Shown here: positions 15,776-24,507 of the stretch, piece after piece
Position numbering within the stretch: position 1 is the stretch's first letter
Layout: every line of letters begins with the position of its first letter
From: Pseudoalteromonas viridis
Lineage (GTDB): Bacteria; Pseudomonadota; Gammaproteobacteria; Enterobacterales; Alteromonadaceae
Direction: 5' to 3'
Assembly: GCF_017742995.1 (NCBI RefSeq)
Contig: NZ_CP072425.1
Location: forward strand, 434,001 to 498,000
Length of the DNA stretch: 64,000 nt
The notes under the pieces: generated by a model
The model's database searches: none
Seen by the model: only the letters and a program-made list of their open reading frames with translations
Told to the model about the DNA's origin: nothing
Program-made: the position numbers and the translations under genes

Positions 15776-18700
15776 TTAAAGACTCTTATTTTTATTATTT
15801 GTTACCCAGGGAAGGGAAAGTAAAGCGACCATTAGCAATAAACCGAGTGTTATATTGGTAAACATACCGCCGATGATCACAACAGCTAAACCTTGATATA
15901 TTTCGGAACTCGTCGCGCCAGGCAGTAGCAAGGGCATCATGCCCAAAATACTGGTCAGCGTACTTAACAGAATCGCTCTTTTTCGATGTGTAATAGCGCT
16001 GCTAATGGCTTCAACTCGAGATGCGGACAAAGCCAAATTATCCATAAAGGAAGACACCAATAGAATGCCATTATTGATCACTAACCCCATGAGCATGATG
16101 AAGCCAATGATGGTGATCATATCCAGGTTTTGATACCGAATTAGACCAAATAAATACACGGCTAGCAGGCCACCCGCCATTGAAATTGGCAGGCTGAACA
16201 TCACCACAAGCGTTGCTTTAACGGACTTAATAAACCACCAAATCAGAGCGCATAAGATCACGATTGAGATAGCCAGGATCTGCGCAAATTCGCTCATGAA
16301 TGTGCCCATATCATCGGTGCTGCCTCGGTATTGTACTGCGACATCAAAAACTTGTTTTTGCTCGAAAAAGTCTGCAACGTGGCCTTTTAGAATGGTGATA
16401 AACTTGCCAATTGGCATGGTCTCTGGCGCTTCAATATACAGCGAAGCAACCTGCTCACTGTTAACACGCATGATCAAAGAATCCGTAGGCATCATTGCCC
16501 CTTGCGTTAATTCACCCAACCTTCGCACATTGCCATCAGGCGTGACTATCTGACGACTCAGCAAGTCATCAACTGACGTTACTTCATGACCCTTAACATA
16601 CGCTGCAACCGCCCGGCCTTCGTTAAAGTAATCGCCAATGTAATACCCATAACTCATGGCGACCAAGTAGTTATTAAGTTGTTGAACACTCATGTCTACA
16701 AATGCCAGTTTCTCTTTTTCTGGCGTGAACTCAATCACCACATCGCTTTTGACAATTTCACTATTCTCAAAGACTTCGGCACCTTGCAACTTTTCAGTTA
16801 AGTACGCCATGAGCTCAACACCGACACGGGTTAAGGTCGACAGCTCAGGGCCAATTAAATCAACTTCTATGGCTCTGTGGTTAGGTAAAGCAAGTTCAAG
16901 TAGCGCTTCTTTTTCCGCGCTACCACTGACCCCGACAATCGATGCGAGGATCGTGCTGTTTAACCATTCATCATAAATCTCAACGGGAATATTCTTATTT
17001 GTGGCAAAGTTTAAAAAGCAACCTCTGGCAACACAGCGTTGCGTGAAATAATCAAATTCCGGCGCGGTATTATTTTCGATGGAAGTCAGGATCGCTTTGT
17101 TGATAGGGTCCGCCACTTGGCGCTCGATGGCCCTGGGCGATAAGTTCTTTTCAAACCGAACAAACGCAGTCACATCTCTCACCTGCGGGTTTGGCAGAAC
17201 ATCGAGTTCAGGCCTAAAAAACATCACCGAACACACAGTGAAAAGCACACCAAGTACAATATACCCCATCGCCAAAGCGGGATTGCTAAATAAGGTCACA
17301 AACCGGTATGACTTTGCCTCTTGCGATTTAATTTCATATCGATTCTCAATATTAAATACGGTGCACAGAGCAGGCAGTACATAGAGTGAATATACCAAAG
17401 AAGCCATTAACGCGATTGAAATCACAAAAGCGAGATCTTCAAACAACTGCCCCTCTTTCGAGCTCATCAGCACGATGGGGATAAAGATTAAAACACTGGT
17501 CAATGTTGAAGAGATCAGTGCAGAGCGCACTCTCATCAAGCCTTTGTACATATGTTCAAAACTGAATTTTCGCTTTAATTCTCGCTGAATGCTTTCGATG
17601 GTAATGATTGAAGCATCCACTATCAGCCCCACGGATAATGAGATCCCGGCTAACGAAATCAAATGCAATTGTTTATCCGCAATCCACATCGCGATGAAGA
17701 CAATCGATAGGGAGAATGGCACACTGGCAAACACCAATCCAATTGACGGTACATTACGAATAAACGCGAAGATTGCAATGCAGGCTAATACCAGGCCAAG
17801 CATTGAGCTGAACGAAATGAACTTGATCGAATCGATAATGGCCAGTGAGTTGTCCATGCGTAGATCCACTCTAAAGCCATTTCTCTTTTCGAGTTTTTGG
17901 TTCATTTCCACCAGCTTCTCTTTCACCAAACTGATAGTTTCAAGTACATCAACGTCCGTGGTCGGCTGGATAAAGAAAAACATGGCCGATCTGCCGTTAT
18001 AGGAAGTAGGTAGCCACTCTTCGTCTTCGATGATTTCGGTGGTGGCAACGTCTTTGACGCGTACAAGCTGTTTTCCGTTCGCTTTGATGATCACTTCACC
18101 GAGTTGATCTAGTTTCTCTTCTCCTTTAAACACCATCTGGTAAGCGCGTTTACCAAGGTGTAGCTTGTCTCCCGACTGGTCATACAACTCATCCAAAGCG
18201 GTGATAACCTCATCGATCGTCACATTGTTGTGTACCAATTTTTTTTCATCAAACAGGATATTTAAGCGTAAGCGGGTGCTTTGGTTCGGGACCTTAACCG
18301 CTGCAACACCTTTAATGCCGATAAGTGCCGGCTCTACTTCATCTTTGAAGACTTCAATAAAGTCTACGGTAGGCACATCGTCGCGAGCATGAAGAAAAAA
18401 CGACGCCAAAGTTGAACTGGCACCGTTACTAAAGTCAAAAATCAAAGGCTTAGGGGCTTCCAAAGGCCAGTTGGGCACTTGGTTTACTTTAGTCTGTATC
18501 TCTGAATAGGCTTTGGTCATATCCGTGTTACTGTGAAAGGTGACGCTTGTCCAGGATTGACCCTTTTCGACCCAAGACACCGTACTCTTCACGTTAGCTA
18601 CCCCTGCTAACTCTCTTTCTAGTGGTATGATTAGAGACTTCTCAACTTCACTGATCGACTTTCCGGGCCAGGTTACAGCCAGGCCAATCTCTGGTAATTT

Positions 18701-18811
18701 CATTTCAGGCAATAGCACTTTAGAAACCCGCTGTGAGCTCATAATGCCAATGACTAAGCACAGGGCCGCAATAAATAAGATAGGCACCTGATATTTTTTT
18801 AACGCATTCAT
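15776..18811 (-). CDS. RND-family efflux pump inner membrane permease
   Basis: 1011 residues with the AcrB/CzcA architecture: an N-terminal TM helix (VPILFIAALCLVIGI), two large periplasmic loops, and TM clusters near residues 330-470 and 850-1005. TM4 reads VGLIVDASIITIES, keeping one Asp and a downstream Glu. The paired Asp of drug pumps (VDDA) and the Lys of TM10 are not conserved (MGLVINNGILL here), closer to metal-type pumps. It follows the membrane fusion gene by 16 bases; no TolC-like partner is nearby. The stop is at 15776, close to the ICE end region. Substrate unknown. It is functional only if the fusion protein can be made. Confidence 0.85.
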   Translation of the reverse strand: MNALKKYQVPILFIAALCLVIGIMSSQRVSKVLLPEMKLPEIGLAVTWPGKSISEVEKSLIIPLERELAGVANVKSTVSWVEKGQSWTSVTFHSNTDMTKAYSEIQTKVNQVPNWPLEAPKPLIFDFSNGASSTLASFFLHARDDVPTVDFIEVFKDEVEPALIGIKGVAAVKVPNQSTRLRLNILFDEKKLVHNNVTIDEVITALDELYDQSGDKLHLGKRAYQMVFKGEEKLDQLGEVIIKANGKQLVRVKDVATTEIIEDEEWLPTSYNGRSAMFFFIQPTTDVDVLETISLVKEKLVEMNQKLEKRNGFRVDLRMDNSLAIIDSIKFISFSSMLGLVLACIAIFAFIRNVPSIGLVFASVPFSLSIVFIAMWIADKQLHLISLAGISLSVGLIVDASIITIESIQRELKRKFSFEHMYKGLMRVRSALISSTLTSVLIFIPIVLMSSKEGQLFEDLAFVISIALMASLVYSLYVLPALCTVFNIENRYEIKSQEAKSYRFVTLFSNPALAMGYIVLGVLFTVCSVMFFRPELDVLPNPQVRDVTAFVRFEKNLSPRAIERQVADPINKAILTSIENNTAPEFDYFTQRCVARGCFLNFATNKNIPVEIYDEWLNSTILASIVGVSGSAEKEALLELALPNHRAIEVDLIGPELSTLTRVGVELMAYLTEKLQGAEVFENSEIVKSDVVIEFTPEKEKLAFVDMSVQQLNNYLVAMSYGYYIGDYFNEGRAVAAYVKGHEVTSVDDLLSRQIVTPDGNVRRLGELTQGAMMPTDSLIMRVNSEQVASLYIEAPETMPIGKFITILKGHVADFFEQKQVFDVAVQYRGSTDDMGTFMSEFAQILAISIVILCALIWWFIKSVKATLVVMFSLPISMAGGLLAVYLFGLIRYQNLDMITIIGFIMLMGLVINNGILLVSSFMDNLALSASRVEAISSAITHRKRAILLSTLTSILGMMPLLLPGATSSEIYQGLAVVIIGGMFTNITLGLLLMVALLSLPWVTNNKNKSL

Positions 18812-18827
18812 TAACTAATTAGCCCTA

Positions 18828-19905
18828 CTACAAAGTACTGTTCACAAGTTCAACCGTTTCGCCATCAGACAACATATTGGCGCCCCGCACGACTAAACGC
18901 ATACCATGAGTTAAGGCACCAGAAACCGTCGTCCTGGCATTAAATGACGTACCTTGGATCATGTTCACTTCAACGCGCGATGCAGACTTGTTATCGTCAA
19001 TCGCCCAAACATAGGCACTGCCATCCAAGTCAAAATTTAAAGCGTCGGCTGAGATGCGAAATAACTTTTGCTGCGAGGTCTGCATCATTTCAACACTTAT
19101 GCGCTGACCAACATCGAGTGCTACACCGTCTGGTTCGTTGAGATAAATCCGCTTACTCTGGGTGTTGGCATTGACCACGTTACTCACTCTCTTAAGCGTG
19201 AGCGGTTTGCGGTGATATGAGAAGCTAGCCTGCTCATAAGTGCCATGAGCAGCAAATGAAAGCGGCATATCACACACGACTTCATTGCCACTTAATGGAC
19301 TCAATTGCGCAACCGGTTCTCCCCGGCTCACAAACTGGCCCAATTTGCTTAAGTGACGTTCTACTTCGAAATCCCCAGATGCGCGCAATTGTGCTTTTTT
19401 GCTGTCCCGGGATAGCCTTGCAATTTCGCTCTCTGCTAAAGCAATTTCTGCCTTACTGGTTCTGACCTGCCACTTGAGCCTTTGTAGTTCTGATGGAGAA
19501 ACGTGTTCCCCCCTGATTTTTGCGGCGTTCGTACTCACTTTTGTGAAATGCCAGGTCATGTCGTCTTTGCTCTAGTTTAATTTCGTTCTTTTGTAGTTCG
19601 TTCAGTACGTAAAAACTATCTTGGCTCGCGACCAGTTGGTTTTTTTTGACTTGGCTGCCCACTGGCAATAGGGAAGTTAACTCAGCATCAACCCCGGCAG
19701 ATAACACAACGGTACTCTGTGACATAAATTCACATGACAGAGACGATACTGTCCCGTTTGTAACTTCTTCTGCGGGCTCAACAAAGACATTCACCCCTTT
19801 GTGTTCTTCAGCAAAGGTACTCATTGCACTAAATAAGCAACAAAACATCATGATATTTTGATACTTCACAGGTACAACTCTTTTCAAAATAAGATCAATA
19901 GACAT
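18828..19905 (-). pseudogene. RND membrane fusion protein, frameshifted
   Basis: Two overlapping frames together make one ~355-residue periplasmic adaptor: a signal peptide (ending near MSTFAEE), a lipoyl half-motif, an alpha-helical hairpin (NELQKNEIKLEQRR... then LKWQVRTSKAEIALAESEIA), and beta-barrel and membrane-proximal domains. The break is in a run of six C (plus strand 19508-19513). Removing one base joins KNQG to EHVSPSEL and restores a single frame. It is either a real inactivating or phase-variable indel or a sequencing error in a homopolymer. It lies upstream of the RND permease in one operon. Confidence 0.88.
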
Positions 19906-19942
19906 GGTTCAATACATTCCTTTCGCAGGCTGTTATGTGTAA

Positions 19943-20167
19943 TCAGTAACTAACATCTGGCAGCCAAGTTCGCTCCCACAGTGGTTGCTTTTTTATAGCG
20001 TTGAGCGCTGTGTCACAAACAAGCAGAGCGGCAAATTCACTCATTTCCGTACCACGTGAAAACAACGAAGTGAGGAAATCATGATTGTTTAGTAGGTGTG
20101 CTGACTTCATAGGACGAGAGTCCAAAAATGGGAGGTATGACTCAGGTTCTTTGTGTTCTTTTATCAT
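19943..20167 (-). CDS. unrecognised small protein upstream of the RND operon
   Basis: A possible 74-residue protein on the same strand and 37 bases upstream of the membrane fusion gene. The C-terminal half (SEFAALLVCDTALNAIKKQP) looks helical, and the end is aromatic-rich (LWERTWLPDVSY). I see no known domain and only a weak ribosome site (AGAGATG at the start). It could be a genuine small protein, the tail of a decayed gene, or chance. Its placement suggests co-transcription with the pump. Confidence 0.35.
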   Translation of the reverse strand: MIKEHKEPESYLPFLDSRPMKSAHLLNNHDFLTSLFSRGTEMSEFAALLVCDTALNAIKKQPLWERTWLPDVSY

Positions 20168-20403
20168 CTCTGGGGCAATTGTTTTGCTCCCGAGAATACA
20201 TAGAAGAAAATAAGTCCATTAAACACGCCTAAACCTTTAGAGATTGTGAACTATACACAAATAAAAAAATAAGTACATACAATACATTACCCACTCGGTA
20301 ACCTTTGTTAACCTTGCTGTTCTGTATATTTTGCTCAAGCGACGCCTAAATGAGCTCGGGAACTGACTGCCGGGTTATGTGAATATTTTCTAAATGAAAT
20401 GAC

Positions 20404-20421
20404 CAGACGGAATATCGTCTG
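20404..20421. promoter_or_regulatory. short palindrome upstream of the thioesterase gene
   Basis: CAGACGGAATATCGTCTG, with perfect 6-base arms, lies 40 bases before the thioesterase start. It is operator-like in place and form. No matching regulator is evident; low confidence. Confidence 0.25.
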
Positions 20422-20460
20422 ATAGGATATGGTGGCGTTTTAAATAAAAGATATAACAAC

Positions 20461-21201
20461 ATGAACAACAAGCTTTTTGTAATACCTAAACCGAATCCCA
20501 ATGCCAAACTCAGACTATTCTGCTTCCCTTATGCAGGCGGCTCTCCGGCCATTTTTATGCCCTGGAGTGGCGGGCTTCACCCCGAGGTAGAGCTGGTGCT
20601 GTTGCAGTTCCCGGGCCGCGGCGCACGTATGGGTGAACCTGCACACATTGAGATGCAGCATAAAGTGGATGAGTTATTAGCTCATCAGGCGTTTCTGACG
20701 GAGAAACCTTATGTGCTGATGGGCCACAGCCTGGGTAGCCGGGTTATTTTTGAGGTCACTAAACACCTGGTCGAGCAAGATGCGCCGCTGCCACTTCATC
20801 TTATCGCATCGGGGAGCCGCGCCCCACATACAGGCTCAAGCAAAGCACAGACCTATCATTTGCCACATGATGCTTTTATTGAGGAACTCTATAAACTCAA
20901 CGGCACACCCAAAGAGCTACTGGAACACAAAGAGTTAATGGAACTGCTGCTGCCCTTACTCAGAGCAGATTTTCAGATTGCCGAATGCTATCAGGCCCAG
21001 GCAACCGCGCTGCCATGCCCTATTACAGTATTCCATGGCCATGATGATATTGATATCAGTGCCGAGCAGCTGCACGGCTGGCAAGATTTGAGTGAACACA
21101 AAATTGACATTCACTATTTCAATGGCGGGCATTTCTTTATCAACCAGTGCCGTGATGAAGTCCTGCACACAGTCAATCAGGTGCTCGGCAAAATAGTATA
21201 A
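20461..21201 (+). CDS. type II thioesterase (GrsT-like alpha/beta hydrolase)
   Basis: 246 residues. The FCFPYAGGSP start, the nucleophile elbow GHSLG (Ser about 96), an Asp in FHGHDDIDI and a His in NGGHFFI make the Ser-Asp-His triad of standalone thioesterases. These remove misprimed acyl groups from carrier proteins of nonribosomal peptide or polyketide synthases. No synthase is in this window, so it acts in trans or is an orphan. It is the first gene with normal chromosomal composition after the ICE-end and pump region. The ribosome site is weak. Confidence 0.85.
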   Translation: MNNKLFVIPKPNPNAKLRLFCFPYAGGSPAIFMPWSGGLHPEVELVLLQFPGRGARMGEPAHIEMQHKVDELLAHQAFLTEKPYVLMGHSLGSRVIFEVTKHLVEQDAPLPLHLIASGSRAPHTGSSKAQTYHLPHDAFIEELYKLNGTPKELLEHKELMELLLPLLRADFQIAECYQAQATALPCPITVFHGHDDIDISAEQLHGWQDLSEHKIDIHYFNGGHFFINQCRDEVLHTVNQVLGKIV

Positions 21202-21267
21202 TACTGATTGCCAAAACCCCTAAGTTGACCAATTATAAACACTCTGGTTTATGTGTAGGTAATTAAA

Positions 21268-22227
21268 ATGGAAGGCTTACTTCATGCGCTCGAGCTCGAT
21301 GGTCAGGGTGGCGCAACCCAGGTGACAGACTTAACACAGGCGCTCAAAGATGAGGCGCCTGTGTGGCTGCACTTTGACTACACCAGCGAAGCGGTACAAC
21401 ACTTTCTCAGCCAGCTGGAATTTCTGCAAGAATGGGAATGGCAGGCCCTGCTTGCCGAAGAAACCCGTCCTCGTGTGACTCGCGCCAATCACGGGTTGCT
21501 GCTGTTTTTACGCGGTGTTAACCTCAACCCCAGGCAAAACCCCGAAGACATGGTGTCGGTGCGCTGTTTTGTCAGTAAAAACGTGTTGATCACCTGCCGC
21601 AAGCGCGTGCTGATCTCAATTGAAGATCTGCGCAACGCGCTATTGGATGGCAACTCAGTGACGACCATCAGTGATCTGATCTGTGCGCTGATTGATCGCC
21701 TCACCCATCGTATGCAAGACACCCTATGGCAGGTCGAAGAGCAACTGGATGACTTTGAAGAGCAGCTGGACAAAGAAGAGAGCCAGCCCGATTATCATCA
21801 AATAACCTTGCTGCGACGTCAGGTGATCTCCTTAAAACGCTACATTAAACCTCAGCGTCAGGCCATTTATGATTTGATTGATACTAAGGTAAGCTGGCTG
21901 AGCCTTGAGCAGCGCCGCTTACTCGGTGAAGCAAATAACACCCTGAGCCGCTATATCGAGGAGCTTGAGGCCAGCATAGAGCGCGCACAGGTGCTACAGC
22001 AAAGTATTGCCAATCAGCTGAATGAGCAGCTCAACCAGCGCATGTACATTATGTCGGTGGTCGCAGCCCTGTTTTTGCCGCTGGGATTTTTAACGGGTCT
22101 GCTGGGCGTCAACATTGGTGGTATTCCGGGCACAGAGAACCCCTGGTCATTCAGTATCTTTGTGATTGCTTTGGTGGTACTAACGGTTGCCGTTGCTGTG
22201 TTGTTTAAACGTCGAAAATGGATATAA
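21268..22227 (+). CDS. zntB: ZntB-like zinc transporter (CorA superfamily)
   Basis: 319 residues with a cytoplasmic N-terminal funnel domain, a long helix rich in Glu/Gln/Arg (WQVEEQLDDFEEQLDKEESQ) and two C-terminal TM helices (IMSVVAALFLPLGFLTGLL and FSIFVIALVVLTVAVAVLF). The loop between them carries GVNIGGIPG, the ZntB version of the CorA GMN motif. Family members move Zn2+ across the inner membrane (efflux or proton-coupled uptake has been reported). Single-gene unit. Confidence 0.88.
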   Translation: MEGLLHALELDGQGGATQVTDLTQALKDEAPVWLHFDYTSEAVQHFLSQLEFLQEWEWQALLAEETRPRVTRANHGLLLFLRGVNLNPRQNPEDMVSVRCFVSKNVLITCRKRVLISIEDLRNALLDGNSVTTISDLICALIDRLTHRMQDTLWQVEEQLDDFEEQLDKEESQPDYHQITLLRRQVISLKRYIKPQRQAIYDLIDTKVSWLSLEQRRLLGEANNTLSRYIEELEASIERAQVLQQSIANQLNEQLNQRMYIMSVVAALFLPLGFLTGLLGVNIGGIPGTENPWSFSIFVIALVVLTVAVAVLFKRRKWI

Positions 22228-22262
22228 CAGGCAAGTTTAAAGGTGTGGGGGATGAGGTAAAA

Positions 22263-22337
22263 TGGCGCTCTCGCTAGGGATCGAACCTAGAACTTGGCCT
22301 CCGGAGGGCCACGTGATATCCATTTCACCACGAGAGC
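22263..22337 (-). tRNA. tRNA-Arg (anticodon CCG)
   Basis: On the minus strand a 7-bp acceptor stem GCTCTCG/CGAGAGC, a D arm, an anticodon stem TGGCC/GGCCA with loop CTCCGGA (anticodon CCG), T stem CTAGG/CCTAG with TTCGATC, and an encoded CCA end. It reads CGG codons. No integrase or attachment repeat is adjacent. Confidence 0.96.
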
Positions 22338-22558
22338 AACATCTTAGTGCTGCCAATAATAATCATATCCAGTGGCAAATACCAGTCATTGTTGTCTATA
22401 TGCTTAATTTATGGCCTAAAACTCGAAAAAAGACTTCACACAGAGCGAAATTCGCGATATTTAACTATGCTTAGAACAATAACAATAATGACGACCTGCA
22501 GATGCGCGGAAAATTGGTCTTCCCGTATCGGCATGACATCATCTGAGAGGACCGTATT

Positions 22559-22741
22559 ATGACTCTAATGACCACTGAACAAGTTGCTGAATTTTTAGAT
22601 GTTAAAGTGGAGCGTGTCAGACGACTGGCACGTGAGAACCTGCTGGTTGCCAAACAGCAGGATGATCAGGGTGAACCCATTTTTGATAAAGACGACGTTG
22701 AAAAATACAAAGAGCTGGCACAACGTTTGGGAGGTATTTAA
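22559..22741 (+). CDS. small HTH (excisionase/MerR-like) DNA-binding protein
   Basis: 60 residues of the HTH_17 type: TTEQVAEFLDVKVERVRRLA is the helix-turn-helix, then ENLLVAKQQDDQGEPIF as wing and a C-terminal helix. GAGAGGA precedes the ATG. Such single-domain proteins act as excisionases or small regulators. No phage or island genes surround it, so a chromosomal regulator is more likely. Target unknown. Confidence 0.7.
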   Translation: MTLMTTEQVAEFLDVKVERVRRLARENLLVAKQQDDQGEPIFDKDDVEKYKELAQRLGGI

Positions 22742-22828
22742 CAAGCGACCGGCCACTTCCCCCTTGTTTCATCATCAAATTAGTTTAATGCCCGAATAAC
22801 ACTCGGGCCTCTAAACTACACCAAGCAA

Positions 22829-23617
22829 CTAACTTTGCCACACTGCGAGCTGGGCCTGTAATGGGCCTACGTATTCTTGTAAATGTCGCTGCTGATACCA
22901 GGCAATGCACAACCACAGGTAGGCCCGCACATAACAGCTGAGCTTATCCAGGGCATAATCCGGACATGGCAGCTTTGCCTGGCGATAATAGCGCTTTAGC
23001 ATGTGCACTGCCTCACCGACTGACAGTGAAAAAGACACGCACAATGCCGCCAGATCAAAATATCGGTCGTTGTATTGGGCATACTCGAAGTCGATAAACA
23101 CCGGCCCCTGTGGCGTGGCCAGTATATTGTCTTTAACCAGATCGTTGTGACAAAAACAGATATCGGCCTCAAACTGAGCCAGCTGCTGAGCTAACAATGC
23201 AAGCTGCGGTGAGCAATCCAGTACCCGGCCTGCTTCCAGGAGCGCGCCAGATAAATCGAGTTGGCCAATTTGGGGCAGTTCAAAGCCATGTAACGTGTGC
23301 AGCTGCGCTAGCAATTGATCATCCAAAGAGATGACCTCATCGCCCTCAATTACAAACTCAAATAACGCCAGCCGGGTCTTTGTATCAAAGTCAACCACAG
23401 GCTGTGCGACGCCAAGCTTAGCCAGCTGTGACTGCGCTTCCAGTGCCAGAGTCGGTAGCACACTGCTGTAGTGTTTGAGTAAATACCCTTGCTGCGCCTG
23501 CTCAAGGTAGTAATTTTTGTTACTTAACCCTTTGTTGAGAGGGCACAGCGTACTAATTGTTAGGTAGGGAAAAGCGTGTTTGATCAACTCCCTCAGCGGC
23601 GCATCACAAAGCGGCAA
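22829..23617 (-). CDS. phosphotransferase, probable thiamine kinase
   Basis: About 262 residues of the APH/choline kinase fold. NKGLSNKNYYLE is the glycine-rich nucleotide loop, FCHNDLVKDNIL the catalytic HxD...N loop, and FIDFEYAQYNDRYFDLA the metal-binding Asp segment, typical of ThiK-like kinases. The preferred start is a TTG at 23617 with AGAGGG upstream, overlapping the end of the PnuT-like gene by 14 bases; longer starts would overlap much more. Following a YkoF-like protein and a PnuT-like transporter, it most likely phosphorylates imported thiamine. Choline or another amino alcohol is a fallback. Confidence 0.7.
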   Translation of the reverse strand: MPLCDAPLRELIKHAFPYLTISTLCPLNKGLSNKNYYLEQAQQGYLLKHYSSVLPTLALEAQSQLAKLGVAQPVVDFDTKTRLALFEFVIEGDEVISLDDQLLAQLHTLHGFELPQIGQLDLSGALLEAGRVLDCSPQLALLAQQLAQFEADICFCHNDLVKDNILATPQGPVFIDFEYAQYNDRYFDLAALCVSFSLSVGEAVHMLKRYYRQAKLPCPDYALDKLSCYVRAYLWLCIAWYQQRHLQEYVGPLQAQLAVWQS

Positions 23618-24227
23618 GGGGTTTGCCCTCTTTTTGTTGATACACTTCGTACCAGCGCACATAACCCCAGCAGACCATGACGGTATAAAAGCCGAATAAA
23701 ACCAGCGTCGGGTAATAGCCTTTGAGGTAGTAGAGGTACATAGAGGCAGCATCGATCACTATCCAGTACAACCAGTTTTCAAGCACTTTACGGGCTACCA
23801 GATAGGTGGTCACCACGGCAAAGCATGTTGTCAGGCTATCCAAGTAGGCCAATTCAGCATGGGTGTAGTTGTCCATCACATAGCCGATGACCAGCGCCAC
23901 CACTAAGGTGCTCAGAATGATGATGCTATGTCGCCAGAGCGACCAGGAGGCAATCGCCAGTGAAGTATCTTGTCTGCCGCTGCGCCACATCCACCACCCC
24001 ACTACAGCCATAAACATGTAGTAGAAGTTCAGTAAGGACTCCATCAGCAATGCACCATTCCAGTACATCACGGTGTAGATAAAGGTGCTGGCAAAAGCCG
24101 CGGGCCAGCACCAGGAGTTTTCCCGGATCGCCAGCAACAAATACGCTGCGGATAAAATCACGGCCAGGTATTCCCATACCGACATCGCGGTAAACCCGGC
24201 CAGGGTTTCAATAAGCCACTGCATCAT
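23604..24227 (-). CDS. pnuT: PnuC-family vitamin transporter, probably PnuT (thiamine)
   Basis: 207 residues with about seven TM helices. It carries the PnuC pattern ESLLNFYYMFMAVVGWWMW near residue 60 and NWLYWIVIDAASMYLYY later, which line the substrate path in PnuC-type facilitators. These move unphosphorylated vitamins, which are trapped by a cytoplasmic kinase. The start overlaps the YkoF-like stop by 4 bases (ATGA). Thiamine is favoured over nicotinamide riboside because both flanking genes point to thiamine and no nadR is present. Confidence 0.75.
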   Translation of the reverse strand: MMQWLIETLAGFTAMSVWEYLAVILSAAYLLLAIRENSWCWPAAFASTFIYTVMYWNGALLMESLLNFYYMFMAVVGWWMWRSGRQDTSLAIASWSLWRHSIIILSTLVVALVIGYVMDNYTHAELAYLDSLTTCFAVVTTYLVARKVLENWLYWIVIDAASMYLYYLKGYYPTLVLFGFYTVMVCWGYVRWYEVYQQKEGKPLAAL

Positions 24228-24478
24228 GACTGAGGCGATAGATCGCCACTGATAAACTTGCAGACAAACACGATTTTACCAAACTGCTCAAACGAGCGCT
24301 TCATTTCGGCCGATAAGGTGCTCATCAACAGATCATACTCACCAAACACTTGAGTAGACATGGTATTGGTCAGTACTTTGAGCTGTGGATGCTGATTGAG
24401 GCGCTCAATAAAGTCTTTAATAAAAGGAATATAGTCAGAATGTAATGGATATTTGCTGATCTCAACAGAGAGTTGCAT
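24224..24478 (-). CDS. YkoF-like thiamine/HMP-binding protein
   Basis: An 84-residue single ferredoxin-like domain (LSVEISKYPLHSDYIPFIKD, then TNTMSTQVFGEYDLLM and GKIVFVCKFI), matching the YkoF/MTH1187 fold that binds thiamine or hydroxymethylpyrimidine. The ATG at 24478 has GAGGAC upstream; an upstream in-frame extension is rejected. It is coupled to pnuT by a 4-base overlap. No TPP riboswitch was found upstream. Confidence 0.72.
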   Translation of the reverse strand: MQLSVEISKYPLHSDYIPFIKDFIERLNQHPQLKVLTNTMSTQVFGEYDLLMSTLSAEMKRSFEQFGKIVFVCKFISGDLSPQS

Positions 24479-24507
24479 CTCAGTGTCCTCGCCAGAGTAA
24501 TAAAGGA

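Noticed and set aside
15036..20232. AACACGCCTAA occurs at 15036-15046 and 20222-20232, as if flanking the pump cargo
   Set aside because: Only 11 bases and no extended similarity; chance in 5 kb is plausible, so it was not called an attachment repeat.
22263..22741. tRNA-Arg plus a nearby excisionase-like gene as a sign of an integrated island
   Set aside because: No integrase, no direct repeat of the tRNA end and normal chromosomal neighbours on both sides.
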